A stretch of DNA of 64,000 nt, from positions 248,001-312,000 of the forward strand of contig NZ_JAKILA010000001.1 of NCBI RefSeq assembly GCF_023283885.1. The letters run 5' to 3'. Source of the DNA: Shewanella basaltis (GTDB taxonomy: Bacteria; Pseudomonadota; Gammaproteobacteria; Enterobacterales; Shewanellaceae). This document shows positions 43,570-53,681 of this stretch, piece after piece. The translations under genes and the position numbers were made by a program. How positions within the stretch are numbered: the first letter of the stretch is position 1; every line of letters begins with the position of its first letter. Below the pieces are notes generated by a model that saw nothing but the letters and a program-made list of their open reading frames with translations, ran no database searches and was not told the origin of the DNA.

Positions 43570-45714
43570 TTATGATGTTTTGTCACCAAATTGCAAACCA
43601 TCATAGGGCCCTGCTTGCTGATCTTCTTTTGCTTTATGATACAGGCCTATCGTAAATACTGTGCCCACACCGAGAGTAGATTTCACTTCAATGGTGCCAC
43701 CTAGGCGTTTAATAATGCCATAACTTAATGACAAGCCTAAACCTGTTCCATCTTTACGAGTAGTATAAAAGGGATCAAAAATTCGGCTTAAATCTTCTTT
43801 TGAAATACCCACGCCCTCATCTTCTACCTCAATTTTAACCCCAATACTTTGGCCATCTTCGAGCCAATCGTAAGCTCTCACCCAAATACGGCCATTATTG
43901 TTAACCGCGTGAGCCGCATTGACCATAAGGTTGATCAACACCTGCAGTAGTTGAGGTCGATTAACTTCTACTACTCCTGTTGCCGTTAATTCTTTTACCA
44001 GTTCGACTTTTTGTTGCTCAATAGAGTGGCGGGCTAATAACAGCATTTCTTCAACGATTGGCGTGATAGCTTGCGATTCAATCGGCGCATTAAATTCACC
44101 TGGACGACTGTACTGTAATAAGCTGCGTATAATTGTCGTAATTCGGCCAACCTGTTGAATGACCAGCTCAATTTCTTCTTCGACTACTTTTGCATTATCG
44201 CCAAGCTCATATTTTAACAACTCCATATTGCCCAAAATGACCGCGGTGGGGTTATTAATCTCATGGGCAATTCCGGCAATAAGTTCGCCTAATGCGGTCA
44301 GTTTTTCATTAGTGACTAACTGCTGCCTGGTGGCATGCAGCAAGGCCACATTGCGCTCTAGCTCTTCAGTTTTATCTTGTAAGCTGCGTGTGCGTTGCTC
44401 GACTTTTATTTCAAGTTGTTCTGCAGCAGCCTGAATTTGGGCATTACGCCGTTGAAGTTGATCAAGCATTCGGTCAAATTGCTGCGCTAAATGTGCAAGT
44501 TCGTTGTCGTTGGTTAAATCCAGCTTACCGATACGGATATTGCGCCCAGATTGCACCGCTGTGACGACTTGATGTATATACTCAATGGGTTGTAATAAGC
44601 TATTTGCACCGCGGTACACCAAAAAGCCCGATAGAAATAACACAATGACTAAAATGGTCCCAAGCTCGATAATGTTTAATAGATAATTGTGTAAAAATGG
44701 CGACTCCGAAAACCCTGCGTATACCATCCCAACCCGTTTACCACGAATATCATATAAAGGTGAATAACCTGAGATATACCATTCATTAAACACAAACGCT
44801 CGGTTTATCCAATTTTCTCCTTCTAGCAACACCTGTTGTTTAACTTCATCTGACACTAAAGTGCCAATGGCTCTTTTTTGCTGTTTTGAATCGCTCGGAA
44901 ACGATGTCATAGGCACATTGGTACTAATGCGCACATTGTCTAAAAATAATGTCACCGTCCCGATGGAACGCTCAGGCAAGGTGCCTTTGGCGTATACCAA
45001 GTCGCGGATATGGTCGACAATTGCAGTGTTACGATTAAACAACACGCCACCATCCAAATACCAAAACACATTACCAGACCGGTCGGCTATTGGCATTAAT
45101 GTCCTGCTAAGCAAACCACGACTTTCCATATTTTGTGTTGGGTCTGATGCATGTTTAGTGGCAATGAGATCAATTCGAGCCTGTTCCGCAAGGCGTAAAT
45201 CAATGCGGGCAAGTCGTGCATTAGACAGTACCATCAAACCTGATATCGCTTGCTGCTGCGTCTCATGCAACATTAATCGTAAGTCAGGATCTGCTGCTGC
45301 ATCGGCCACGCTAATCAGGCGTAAAAAGTCTAATCCAAGGGTTTGTTGTTCTTGTGCCAGTAATATATTAAGGGCATTGATTGCGGTGTGATTGGGTTGA
45401 GGATCATTGTGTTTAAGCAATTGAAAGGCATGTTGAAAATCCCACGAGCCACTAATCATACTTAACTGATGTTGTTGGCGTTTTTGTACGTGAGCCAAGG
45501 TGCTATTGGCGACCACTAGATCGGCTTTTACCTTCATAAACAATTGTTTGCCTGTGTAGATCACATTCCAATAAATGGTGATAAAAACCAGGCTAACCAA
45601 CGTTAATACAATCGGTAATAAGGTTAAAAACAAAATACGGTAGCGTACTTTTGACTGCATTTGCAGCCAACTGATACCAAATATTCGTGTAAATAAGCCG
45701 CTAAATATAGCCAC
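43570..45714 (-). CDS. sensor histidine kinase (NtrB/DctB-like)
   Basis: 714 residues. First transmembrane helix about 28-50, a large extracytoplasmic sensor with Cache-like features (WYISGYSPLYDIRGKRVGMVYAGFSE), second helix about 345-365, HAMP, coiled coil, then HisKA with phospho-acceptor His in ELIAGIAHEINNPTAVILGN (about 480). The HATPase has N box VNAAHAVNN, DEGVGIS and GTGLGLSLSYGI. Start GTG overlaps the regulator's stop by one base (TAGTG). Works with the adjacent sigma-54 response regulator. Signal unknown; the neighbouring tungstate operon suggests oxyanion sensing. Confidence 0.9.
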   Translation of the reverse strand: MAIFSGLFTRIFGISWLQMQSKVRYRILFLTLLPIVLTLVSLVFITIYWNVIYTGKQLFMKVKADLVVANSTLAHVQKRQQHQLSMISGSWDFQHAFQLLKHNDPQPNHTAINALNILLAQEQQTLGLDFLRLISVADAAADPDLRLMLHETQQQAISGLMVLSNARLARIDLRLAEQARIDLIATKHASDPTQNMESRGLLSRTLMPIADRSGNVFWYLDGGVLFNRNTAIVDHIRDLVYAKGTLPERSIGTVTLFLDNVRISTNVPMTSFPSDSKQQKRAIGTLVSDEVKQQVLLEGENWINRAFVFNEWYISGYSPLYDIRGKRVGMVYAGFSESPFLHNYLLNIIELGTILVIVLFLSGFLVYRGANSLLQPIEYIHQVVTAVQSGRNIRIGKLDLTNDNELAHLAQQFDRMLDQLQRRNAQIQAAAEQLEIKVEQRTRSLQDKTEELERNVALLHATRQQLVTNEKLTALGELIAGIAHEINNPTAVILGNMELLKYELGDNAKVVEEEIELVIQQVGRITTIIRSLLQYSRPGEFNAPIESQAITPIVEEMLLLARHSIEQQKVELVKELTATGVVEVNRPQLLQVLINLMVNAAHAVNNNGRIWVRAYDWLEDGQSIGVKIEVEDEGVGISKEDLSRIFDPFYTTRKDGTGLGLSLSYGIIKRLGGTIEVKSTLGVGTVFTIGLYHKAKEDQQAGPYDGLQFGDKTS

Positions 45715-47102
45715 TATGACACAACTCCGTGACTGTCATCACTGTCGGCCCATTCTTTATATTTACGATCTAGGGTTTTGCGTGACACACCTAAATCTCT
45801 TGCTGCTGCGGATTTATTGCCATTATGAGCATCAACCACCTGAGTCACATGCTGTTTCTCTACTTCTTTTAAAGACCAATCAATAGGGTAACCCCTCGAC
45901 TCAGGAATAACAGTGGCAGGCGTTTTCTTCCAGTATTCAGCCGGTGGCTTGCCCAATAAAATACAACGCTCAATCATATTACGTAATTCACGGATATTAC
46001 CCGGCCAATCATGTTGTTGCAGCACTTGCAGGTCTTCATGACTCCAAATCACATTTTTAATGCCTAACTCTTGCGATAATTGCAGCGTAAAAAAGTGTGT
46101 TAATTCAATGATATCTTCTGGGCGCGAGCGCAGTGATGGAATGGTAATATTTAATACATTGAGGCGGTAAAATAAGTCTCGTCGAAAACAACCTGCTTCA
46201 ACTTCATCAATCAGTAGTCGGTTTGTAGCAGCGATGACACGTACATCAATATCGATTTCTTTTTCACTGCCAACGGGACGAATTGCACGCTCTTCGAGTA
46301 CACGGAGCAAGGCTGTTTGCATATTCATTGGCATTTCACCAATTTCATCTAAAAAAATGGTTCCACCTGAGGCATAACTGAATAGCCCTTCACGGTTACC
46401 TTTTGCGCCAGTAAATGCGCCCGCAATATGACCAAATAACTCGCTAGCTAATAATTCTGGGGCAATGGCACCACAGTTAACAGGTACAAAAGCCCCGCTA
46501 CGGCCACTGAGCTGGTGCAGTTGCCTTGCAACAAGCTCTTTTCCTGTACCCGATTCACCTTCAATCAATACCACGGCATTAGTCGGCGCAATGCGTTCAA
46601 TCACTCGCTTAACATCACCTATGGCTTCACTGTTACCTATGATGGTTGACGCGTGCCCATGAGCTAATTCGCGCCGTAACATAAAGTTTTCACGTTTTAA
46701 CAGACGTTTTTCAATACAACGGTCAACCGCTGTCATCATTTGCTCAAGATGAAACGGCTTCATAATAAAATCAAAAGCCCCTGCTCGCAGTGCTTTAATT
46801 GCCACATCCATATCGGCATAGCCTGTCATAAAAATAATGTCAGACTGCCTCTCAAGATCATTTAATGCTTCGTGCCATTCAATACCTGAACGATCTGGTA
46901 AGCGTATGTCGACAATTAATAAGTCAAAATGGCCTTGGCTACGGATAGACTCGGCTTGAGCAATCGTCGATGCGGTTTCAACTAATGCAAACTTTTTAGA
47001 TAACGCTTTGGTCAGAAAGCTGCGCATACCAGGTTCGTCATCAACGATTAGCACTGACATTGCTGTTTGAGACTTAACTGAAATAGGTTCTTCTGGACTC
47101 AT
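45714..47102 (-). CDS. NtrC-family sigma-54 response regulator
   Basis: 462 residues from ATG 47100-47102; an upstream in-frame ATG at 47132 is possible. Receiver domain starts SVLIVDDEPGMRSFL, phospho-acceptor Asp in LLIVDIRLPDRSG, and Lys in FDFIMKPFHLEQM. AAA+ domain: Walker A EGESGTGKE, GAFTGAK, Walker B GGTIFLDEIGEMP. C-terminal Fis-type HTH GNKSAAARDLGVSRKTLDRKY. Forms an operon with the kinase. A sigma-54 promoter lies divergently upstream of tupA, the likely target. Confidence 0.93.
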   Translation of the reverse strand: MSPEEPISVKSQTAMSVLIVDDEPGMRSFLTKALSKKFALVETASTIAQAESIRSQGHFDLLIVDIRLPDRSGIEWHEALNDLERQSDIIFMTGYADMDVAIKALRAGAFDFIMKPFHLEQMMTAVDRCIEKRLLKRENFMLRRELAHGHASTIIGNSEAIGDVKRVIERIAPTNAVVLIEGESGTGKELVARQLHQLSGRSGAFVPVNCGAIAPELLASELFGHIAGAFTGAKGNREGLFSYASGGTIFLDEIGEMPMNMQTALLRVLEERAIRPVGSEKEIDIDVRVIAATNRLLIDEVEAGCFRRDLFYRLNVLNITIPSLRSRPEDIIELTHFFTLQLSQELGIKNVIWSHEDLQVLQQHDWPGNIRELRNMIERCILLGKPPAEYWKKTPATVIPESRGYPIDWSLKEVEKQHVTQVVDAHNGNKSAAARDLGVSRKTLDRKYKEWADSDDSHGVVS

Positions 47103-47200
47103 AAATGGACTCTTATTGGGACATTTTGACACGCTTTTAACTTACTCTAGCATTGAATCTAAACATCAGGGTCACTATGAACCACAGAAAAGTGATCGTG

Positions 47201-47246
47201 AGACAATTTGTCTAACATAATTTCGTTGAGCTTGGGATCAAGCTCA
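47201..47246. promoter_or_regulatory. candidate activator sites for the tup-mob operon
   Basis: Two palindromes: AGACAA-T-TTGTCT (47201-47213) and TGAGCTTG-GGAT-CAAGCTCA (47227-47246). The second has perfect 8-base arms and lies about 80 bases upstream of the predicted sigma-54 start, typical for an enhancer. Either could bind the adjacent regulator (inference). Confidence 0.55.
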
Positions 47247-47290
47247 CACTTTCAATTTTAGGCGTGAACTGTAATTGCGTTAAAATCGTT

Positions 47291-47306
47291 TGGCATCTAA
47301 CTTGCT
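47291..47306 (+). promoter_or_regulatory. sigma-54 promoter of tupA operon
   Basis: TGGCATCTAACTTGCT matches the -24/-12 consensus with GG and GC ten bases apart. Transcription should begin near 47317, about 45 bases before the tupA ATG. Confidence 0.85.
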
Positions 47307-47361
47307 TAGGGCTTTGGTCATTAAGAACAAACTCCGGTTATTGATAATACAAGGAATGGAA

Positions 47362-48186
47362 ATGTTAAAACTCAAAGCAAGTGTCAGCATGTTACTCGCC
47401 GCAACCGTGTTTAGTGGTGCTATGTTCAGTCCTGCCGCATTAGCAAACGAAGTGATTAAACTCGCGACAACCACCAGTACTGAAAACTCTGGCCTATTAG
47501 GGGCCATTTTGCCTAAGTTTGAAGCAGAATCGGGCTACAGTGTGCAAGTCATTGCAACGGGTACCGGCCAGGCATTAAAGCTAGGCAGTCAGGGAGATGT
47601 GGATGTGGTTATGACCCACGCTCCAGATGCTGAAGCAAAATTTGTTGCCGACGGTTATGGTGTTGAACCACGCGGTATTATGGAAAACGATTTTATCGTA
47701 CTGGGGCCTAAAAATGACCCAGCAGCAGCCAAAGCAAGCAAAGATGCAACTGAAGCCTTTAGCAAAATTGCCGCTAAACCCAGCCTATTTATCTCACGTG
47801 GGGACAACTCTGGCACTCACATGAAGGAGCTTGAAATTTGGCAAGCAGCGGGTGTAACGCCCAATTTTGCCGGATACACTTCTGTAGGCCAAGGCATGGG
47901 TAAAACCTTATTAATGGCAAGTGAATTACAAGCTTACACGTTAGCAGACCGCGGCACTTTTATTGCTTATAAAACTAAACTGGATCTCAATATTAGCTTT
48001 GAAGGTGGCGCAGCGTTAGCCAACCCATACCAGATTATATTAATTAACCCAGAGAAATACCCCGATCTTAATCATAAAGGTGCAAAGGCATTAAGTGATT
48101 GGTTTATCAGCCCTGCAACACAAACCATGATTAATGAGTTCACTGTGCAAGGAGAGCAATTGTTCAAGGCAACCTATAAGCAATGA
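47362..48186 (+). CDS. tupA: tungstate ABC transporter substrate-binding protein
   Basis: 274 residues from ATG 47362, chosen for AAGGA at 6 bases and because the promoter lies inside the longer frame. Signal peptide (about 1-28). Binding-protein hallmarks of TupA: ATTTSTENSGLLGAILPKFE, VIATGTGQALKLGSQGDVDVVMTHAPDAE, and SLFISRGDNSGTHMKELEIW. The TTTS motif contacts the oxyanion. Periplasmic, delivers tungstate (possibly molybdate) to TupBC. First gene of a five-gene operon ending in cofactor genes. Confidence 0.93.
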   Translation: MLKLKASVSMLLAATVFSGAMFSPAALANEVIKLATTTSTENSGLLGAILPKFEAESGYSVQVIATGTGQALKLGSQGDVDVVMTHAPDAEAKFVADGYGVEPRGIMENDFIVLGPKNDPAAAKASKDATEAFSKIAAKPSLFISRGDNSGTHMKELEIWQAAGVTPNFAGYTSVGQGMGKTLLMASELQAYTLADRGTFIAYKTKLDLNISFEGGAALANPYQIILINPEKYPDLNHKGAKALSDWFISPATQTMINEFTVQGEQLFKATYKQ

Positions 48187-48890
48187 ATGAAGGCTGGTTA
48201 GCCCTATTGCAGCAAGCATTTAGCTTGCTGCTGTCATTAGACCCAGACGTTTGGGCAATTATTAATATCTCTTTTTCGGTGTCGTTTGCGGCGCTGCTGA
48301 TTACCTTTATTCCATCGATTGTCTTGGGCTTTATTCTGGCATTCAGTCATTTCCGTGGCCGTTGGGTAGTCACTAATCTCATTCAAACGTTGCAATCCAT
48401 TCCTACAGTTGTTATCGGATTACTGGTGTACTTATTGCTCACTCGCCAAGGTGTGCTTGGGGATTTAAAGTGGTTATTTACCCAACAAGGGATGATTTTA
48501 GGACAAATGCTGATTTGTGCACCTGTGATGATTGCACTTTCTCAAGCGGCTTTTTCGAGCGTCGATCGTCGCGCCTGGGAAACGTCTCGAACCCTTGGAG
48601 CATCTTGGATACGTGCGGTTTGGACATTATGTCGTGAGCTGCGCGTCCCCCTTCTTTTGGCCATTATAGCTGCCTTTAGCCGCATTCTTACTGAAGTGGG
48701 TTGTTCGATGATGGTCGGCGGAAATATTATGAATGTGACACGTAATATACCTACCGCTATCGCGCTGGAAACCAGTAAAGGTGATTTTGCTCAAGCCATT
48801 GCATTAGGATTGGTGTTATTAATTTTAGCCTTAGTGCTAAACTTCATCTTAGGTTCATTGCGAGGCAAAGCCCTCCCAAGGAGTCATTAA
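48183..48890 (+). CDS. tupB: tungstate ABC transporter permease
   Basis: 235 residues, about five membrane helices. Typical TupB sequence SFAALLITFIPSIVLGFILAFSHFRGRW, QTLQSIPTVVIGLLVYLLL, and the permease EAA-like loop AWETSRTLGASWIRAVWTLCREL. Start overlaps the tupA stop by four bases (ATGA). Forms the inner-membrane channel. Confidence 0.93.
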   Translation: MNEGWLALLQQAFSLLLSLDPDVWAIINISFSVSFAALLITFIPSIVLGFILAFSHFRGRWVVTNLIQTLQSIPTVVIGLLVYLLLTRQGVLGDLKWLFTQQGMILGQMLICAPVMIALSQAAFSSVDRRAWETSRTLGASWIRAVWTLCRELRVPLLLAIIAAFSRILTEVGCSMMVGGNIMNVTRNIPTAIALETSKGDFAQAIALGLVLLILALVLNFILGSLRGKALPRSH

Positions 48891-48891
48891 G

Positions 48892-49644
48892 ATGGCTTGG
48901 ACAACTAATTTATCCACCAGCAAACTGGCACAAATTCATGCTCAAAATGTGCTGATGACATTTCAAAAAAGCACCTTGTTCAGTGTGGAACAATTGCATT
49001 TTAAACAAGGTGATGTGATCTACCTGCAGGGTGATAATGGCTCTGGTAAATCGACCCTAATGAAAATACTTGCGGGTTTAATTACGCCAACTGAAGGTAC
49101 GGTTTATGGTCAAGGCTTTACACCTAAATCTTGGTGGCAAACAGACAGCCTATTAGGTAAGGCAGTGTACTTACACCAACACCCTTATTTGTTTGAAGGG
49201 TCAGTAAAATACAATTTAACCTATGCCTTAAATCAATTGAAATTAACCGCCAGTGAGCGCAGTAGCCGAATTAAGCAAGCGATTAACATGGCTCAACTTA
49301 ATGACTTATTAGGTCATCATGCCAGTGATTTATCTGGCGGAGAACGTCAGCGACTTGCAATTGCTAGAGCATGGATCATGCAGCCCAAGTTACTCATGCT
49401 AGATGAACCCATTTCGAATATGGACAAACATTCTCAACGCTTAGTGCTGGCGATGATAAATCAATTAAAGCAAGACGGAACAGGCCTGTTAATTAGTAGT
49501 CATCAAACGTGCGGTCTCACCGCATTGTGTCAGCAGCATTGGCATATTAAGCAAAAAACCATTCATACCAGCATGCATGTTCCTGCAGCAGAAGCAGTGC
49601 ATCAACCCAATACGACGGAATTACATTATGGCACCACAAATTGA
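48892..49644 (+). CDS. tupC: tungstate ABC transporter ATP-binding protein
   Basis: 250 residues. Walker [16 protein letters not shown]-loop [13 protein letters not shown], signature [16 protein letters not shown], Walker [13 protein letters not shown], switch His in ISSHQ. Begins one base after the tupB stop and extends 17 bases into mobA. Energises tungstate uptake. Confidence 0.92.
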   Translation: MAWTTNLSTSKLAQIHAQNVLMTFQKSTLFSVEQLHFKQGDVIYLQGDNGSGKSTLMKILAGLITPTEGTVYGQGFTPKSWWQTDSLLGKAVYLHQHPYLFEGSVKYNLTYALNQLKLTASERSSRIKQAINMAQLNDLLGHHASDLSGGERQRLAIARAWIMQPKLLMLDEPISNMDKHSQRLVLAMINQLKQDGTGLLISSHQTCGLTALCQQHWHIKQKTIHTSMHVPAAEAVHQPNTTELHYGTTN

Positions 49645-50224
49645 CGCAGTAATTTTAGCTGGCGGCATGGCAAGACGAATGGACGGTAACGATAAAGGAT
49701 TAGTCGATCTCAACGGCCAAGCCATGATTTGCCATACCATCGACAAACTCAGCAGCCAAGTCGACAACATTATGATTAATGCCAATCGCAATCAAGCGCA
49801 ATATGAGCAATGGGGTTACAGCGTTTTTAGCGATCAAGACAGTGGCTACCTTGGTCCATTAGCTGGCATGGTAACGGCATTAAAACATACTCAAGCCGAT
49901 TATTTATTAGTCGTACCGTGTGACTGCCCCCTGTTACCAGACGATTTAGCCTCACGATTATTAACCGCACTTACTCAACAAAATGCCGAGATTGCCGTTG
50001 CCAGCGACGGCGAACGAGAACAGCCTGTGGTGCTGTTGCTAAAACCCTATTTAGCCGAGTCCATGCAGGCATTTCTGGATGCTGGAGAGCGCAAAATTGA
50101 TTTTTGGTATCGCCAACATCAAGTGGCAGTAGAGAGCTTTGCCGATCAACCTAATGCTTTTATTAACGTCAACACACCAGAACAAAAACAACAACTCGCC
50201 CAGCAAATTGCCAAGTCATATTAA
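49628..50224 (+). CDS. mobA: molybdenum cofactor guanylyltransferase MobA
   Basis: 198 residues from ATG 49628. Attaches GMP from GTP to molybdopterin to make the guanine dinucleotide cofactor. N-terminal nucleotide motif [25 protein letters not shown] is diagnostic; further [11 protein letters not shown] and [14 protein letters not shown]. Overlaps tupC by 17 bases and is followed 10 bases later by mobB-moeA. Confidence 0.95.
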   Translation: MAPQIDAVILAGGMARRMDGNDKGLVDLNGQAMICHTIDKLSSQVDNIMINANRNQAQYEQWGYSVFSDQDSGYLGPLAGMVTALKHTQADYLLVVPCDCPLLPDDLASRLLTALTQQNAEIAVASDGEREQPVVLLLKPYLAESMQAFLDAGERKIDFWYRQHQVAVESFADQPNAFINVNTPEQKQQLAQQIAKSY

Positions 50225-50234
50225 GAGGCCTTTG

Positions 50235-52049
50235 ATGACTGTAGAATTTAGTAATCCATTACCTATTCCCGTACTGGGATTTTGTGCCTACAGTGGCACA
50301 GGTAAAACAACCCTGTTAAAGCAGCTCATTCCTGAACTCAATCAACGCGGCATTCGATTAGCGGTTATCAAACATGCGCATCATAATTTTGATGTGGATA
50401 TTCCGGGTAAAGACAGCTTTGAAATGCGAAAAGCAGGTGCCAGGCAAGTGTTGGTTGCTTCTCATGTGCGCTGGGCATTAATGACTGAAGATCCTGTTGA
50501 AAATGATCCACAATTGCAGCATTTATTACGTCAGATTGAAGCTGACAAAGTCGATATGGTCTTAGTGGAAGGCTTTAAAAAATTAGCATTACCTAAAATT
50601 GAGCTACACCGCGCCGCGCACAATAAACCGCTTATTCACGTACATGACGACAACATTGTTGCAATTGCCTGCTGCGCAGACACCCAGGTACCCGACACCT
50701 TAACGCGATTAGATTTAAACAATGTGTCCCAAATTGCTGACTTTGTGCAGCAATATCAGCAAAATTGGCAAGCACCTAAAGCAGACTTACCAATTAGTTT
50801 TAACAATGCTGACGTTGCACAACTTACAGGAGCGGAACAGGGCATTAGCGTGTCGCAAGGCATCAGTAAAGTATTAGCTCAAGTGAACGCGATTAGCCAA
50901 ACTGAACTTGTTGATCTTATTGATATTGATAACCGCATACTGGCACACGATATCATTTCAGAAATTAACGTTCCGCAACAAACAAACTCAGCAATGGACG
51001 GATATGCTTTTGCATTTGATGGCCTATCAACAACACCACTCAACGTTGTTGCCGAAGTATTAGCTGGGCACCATTATCCTAATGTTTTACAGCCTGGCGA
51101 AGCGGTTCGCATTATGACTGGCGCTACCGTGCCACAAGGCGCAGATACCATTCAACCGCGTGAATTGACCCAGGAGCAAGATAATCAATTAACCCTACTC
51201 GAACCAGAGCATATTACCAAAGGCCAGCATGTCCGCCTTGCAGGTGAAGACATTGCCAAAGGTGAAGTGGCTCTGGCCGCAGGTAGCCGACTCGGTGCCG
51301 CTGAACTTGGATTAATGGCATCGCTTGGTTTTAATCGACTACCCATCTTTAAGCGCCCGGTTATCGCGGTATTTTCAACAGGTGATGAAGTTAGCCAGCC
51401 TGGAGATGAGCTAAAACCTAACTGTATTTACGACGCCAACCGTTACACCATTTTGTCTATGGCCAAAAAGCTAGGGTGTCAGATAATCGACCTGGGAATT
51501 ATCGACGATAATGAACAAACGCTCACAAGCACATTACGCGATGCAGCGACAAAAGCCGATATCGTTATCAGCTCAGGTGGTGTATCGGTAGGTAATGCCG
51601 ATTACATCAAAATGGCATTAGCTAATGTAGGCAGTACCCATTTCTGGCGCATCAACATGCGTCCAGGCCGCCCTTTAGCCGTGGGCAAAATTGACCAAAG
51701 TCTGTTTTTTGGCTTACCGGGCAACCCCGTCGCGGTGATGGTGTCATTTATGCAATTTGTTCAGCCAGCTATTCGTAAATTGGCAGGAGAAACACACTGG
51801 CAACCTCAGTTTATACCCGCTATTGCGGAGCAAGCTCTGCGCAGTAAAACTGGTAGAACAGAATTTTTACGCGGCGTGTACCGCATTGCCGATAACGGTA
51901 ACATCACAGTCAAAACCACCGGCGCTCAGGGCTCTGGAATGTTAAGCTCCATGGTCAATGCCAATTGCCTTATTGTTATCGCTGACGATACCGCCACGAT
52001 TCCAGCGGGCGAAAGCGTATTTATTCAACCCTTTGCTGATTTACTTTAA
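50235..52049 (+). CDS. moeA: MobB-MoeA fusion protein
   Basis: 604 residues. The N-terminal MobB part (about 1-175) has P-loop GFCAYSGTGKTTLLKQL, VIKHAHHNFDVDIPGKDS, and DMVLVEGFKKL; it is a GTP-binding adaptor for MobA. The rest is a complete MoeA (molybdopterin molybdotransferase): PQQTNSAMDGYAF, RIMTGATVPQGADTIQPRE, FSTGDEVSQPGDEL, DANRYTILSMAKKLG, SSGGVSVGNADY and FGLPGNPVAVMVSF. ATG 50235 follows GAGG. Metal insertion thus shares the transcript with the uptake system. Confidence 0.94.
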   Translation: MTVEFSNPLPIPVLGFCAYSGTGKTTLLKQLIPELNQRGIRLAVIKHAHHNFDVDIPGKDSFEMRKAGARQVLVASHVRWALMTEDPVENDPQLQHLLRQIEADKVDMVLVEGFKKLALPKIELHRAAHNKPLIHVHDDNIVAIACCADTQVPDTLTRLDLNNVSQIADFVQQYQQNWQAPKADLPISFNNADVAQLTGAEQGISVSQGISKVLAQVNAISQTELVDLIDIDNRILAHDIISEINVPQQTNSAMDGYAFAFDGLSTTPLNVVAEVLAGHHYPNVLQPGEAVRIMTGATVPQGADTIQPRELTQEQDNQLTLLEPEHITKGQHVRLAGEDIAKGEVALAAGSRLGAAELGLMASLGFNRLPIFKRPVIAVFSTGDEVSQPGDELKPNCIYDANRYTILSMAKKLGCQIIDLGIIDDNEQTLTSTLRDAATKADIVISSGGVSVGNADYIKMALANVGSTHFWRINMRPGRPLAVGKIDQSLFFGLPGNPVAVMVSFMQFVQPAIRKLAGETHWQPQFIPAIAEQALRSKTGRTEFLRGVYRIADNGNITVKTTGAQGSGMLSSMVNANCLIVIADDTATIPAGESVFIQPFADLL

Positions 52050-52272
52050 ATCTTTATGCCTCGGCAATCATTGCAATGCGCAGTGATTGTCGAGTCTCGT
52101 TGTACTTTATCTATCAAGCACCCTAATCTACATCCCAGCCACAACCGTATAATCACACTCATTCCTTGGTCACTCGCGGTTAGTCTTGCATCGCCATATT
52201 CGTATTTTATCCCATGGGTGATAAACTACTCATTTCAATATGCTGATGTATTTCATTAAAAGGACGCTTTTT

Positions 52273-52731
52273 ATGGCACTTTCTCGAAAAAATTGGAACT
52301 ACATAATTATCGGTGCCAGCGTCTTTATGATTGCGGTGTTATCGTTTATTGATAACAAAACCGCCCAGGTTCCCGATACTACTGTTGCACTGTTTGACCC
52401 TCAACTACCGTTAGTACAACTTCATCTCGATGATATTTGGCTCAGTAAAAAAGGGGATGAATGGTGGTGCCATGAGCAAGTGCTTAACTGTCAACAATGG
52501 GCCCAAGCTTGGCAAACGATTAGTGTGTCGCCATTAACTGCTCAACCAAAGCATGGCAACAATGAACAAATACTGACTATCGCGATCAGTAATATTCACA
52601 CCGCACAGCAATGGCGTTATTTTCCCGACGAAGGCTTATTGCTGTCATCGAGTCAAAATTGGTACCAAGTACCGCCAAGCTTACGCGCCGATTTACAACC
52701 CGTGCTGGCGATACCTCCTCAATCAAACTAA
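52273..52731 (+). CDS. single-span membrane protein of unknown function
   Basis: 152 residues from ATG 52273, chosen for AAGGA 10 bases upstream. One transmembrane helix (about 8-26, YIIIGASVFMIAVLSFI) with a C-terminal domain probably outside the cytoplasm, Trp-rich (DIWLSKKGDEWWCHEQVLNCQQWAQAW) with two cysteines nine residues apart. No recognised family. Nine bases before mutM, so likely co-transcribed. Confidence 0.65.
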   Translation: MALSRKNWNYIIIGASVFMIAVLSFIDNKTAQVPDTTVALFDPQLPLVQLHLDDIWLSKKGDEWWCHEQVLNCQQWAQAWQTISVSPLTAQPKHGNNEQILTIAISNIHTAQQWRYFPDEGLLLSSSQNWYQVPPSLRADLQPVLAIPPQSN

Positions 52732-52740
52732 TGAGTTTTT

Positions 52741-53556
52741 ATGCCTGAATTACCAGAAGTTGAAGTCACCCGCCAGGGGATCAGCCCTTACCTTATTGAG
52801 CAAACTGTCTGTGAGTTGATTATACGCAATAGTTCGCTACGTTGGCCGGTACCGGATGTGGCGCAAAATATTGTCGGGCAACGCATTAACAATGTGCGTC
52901 GCCGCGCAAAATATTTATTAATCGACACCCATGCAGGCATAACTATCGTCCACTTAGGCATGTCAGGAAGCTTGCGTATTTTACCGCGTAACACGCCTGC
53001 TGAAAAACACGACCATATCGACCTAGTGCTAGAAAATGGCCGCATGCTTCGCTTTAATGACCCTAGACGATTTGGCGCCTGGTTATGGTACGAGTTGCCC
53101 GAAGATGCCCACCCATTACTGTCAAAATTAGGGCCAGAACCTTTAGGTGCAAACTTTACCCCGCAACAACTACAAGCCGCATTAAAAGGCAAAAAGAAAG
53201 CCATTAAACTATGTCTAATGGATAATCATATTGTGGTGGGTGTGGGTAACATTTATGCCAATGAAGCCTTATTCGCTGCAGGTATTCACCCACAGGCCGA
53301 AGCGGGTAACATTGATATTGAGCGGTTAACCTTATTAGTCACCGAAGTAAAACAAATTTTAGCCCATGCCATAAAGCAAGGTGGCACAACCTTAAAAGAT
53401 TTTACTAACGCTGATGGAAAACCCGGTTACTTTGCTCAAAAATTACATGTATATGGACGTGGCGGCGAAAGCTGTACCCAGTGCGGTAATTTATTGAGTG
53501 AAATAAAACTTGGCCAACGCACCACGGTATTTTGCGGCCTCTGCCAGCAGCGATAA
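52741..53556 (+). CDS. mutM: formamidopyrimidine-DNA glycosylase
   Basis: 271 residues. Removes 8-oxoguanine and formamidopyrimidines from DNA. N-terminal [13 protein letters not shown] carries the catalytic Pro1-Glu2; [15 protein letters not shown] is the helix-two-turn-helix; C-terminal zinc finger CTQCGN...VFCGLCQQ. All key residues present. Confidence 0.97.
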   Translation: MPELPEVEVTRQGISPYLIEQTVCELIIRNSSLRWPVPDVAQNIVGQRINNVRRRAKYLLIDTHAGITIVHLGMSGSLRILPRNTPAEKHDHIDLVLENGRMLRFNDPRRFGAWLWYELPEDAHPLLSKLGPEPLGANFTPQQLQAALKGKKKAIKLCLMDNHIVVGVGNIYANEALFAAGIHPQAEAGNIDIERLTLLVTEVKQILAHAIKQGGTTLKDFTNADGKPGYFAQKLHVYGRGGESCTQCGNLLSEIKLGQRTTVFCGLCQQR

Positions 53557-53585
53557 CGCTCCAATGATATTTAACTATAAGCATA

Positions 53586-53607
53586 AAAAGGGAGCCAATG
53601 GGCTCCC
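53586..53607 (-). terminator. terminator of Wzi-like gene
   Basis: On the minus strand GGGAGCC-CATT-GGCTCCC is followed by five T's. It lies 75 bases past the Wzi-like gene and 30 past mutM. Confidence 0.85.
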
Positions 53608-53661
53608 TAATCCTAATGTATACTGTTATTTAACCTGATGGGTGTCTAAACTGATGGGTGT

Positions 53662-53680
53662 TTATACCATTGCGTATTAA
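53662..53680 (-). repeat. 19-bp dispersed motif, copy 3
   Basis: Minus strand reads TTAATACGCAATGGTATAA, identical to the copy at 19978-19996. It begins one base past the stop codon of the Wzi-like gene. Confidence 0.7.
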
Positions 53681-53681
53681 T

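Noticed and set aside
52056..52259. 67-codon frame between moeA and the small membrane protein
   Set aside because: No ribosome binding site or conserved feature; overlaps the leader of the next gene.
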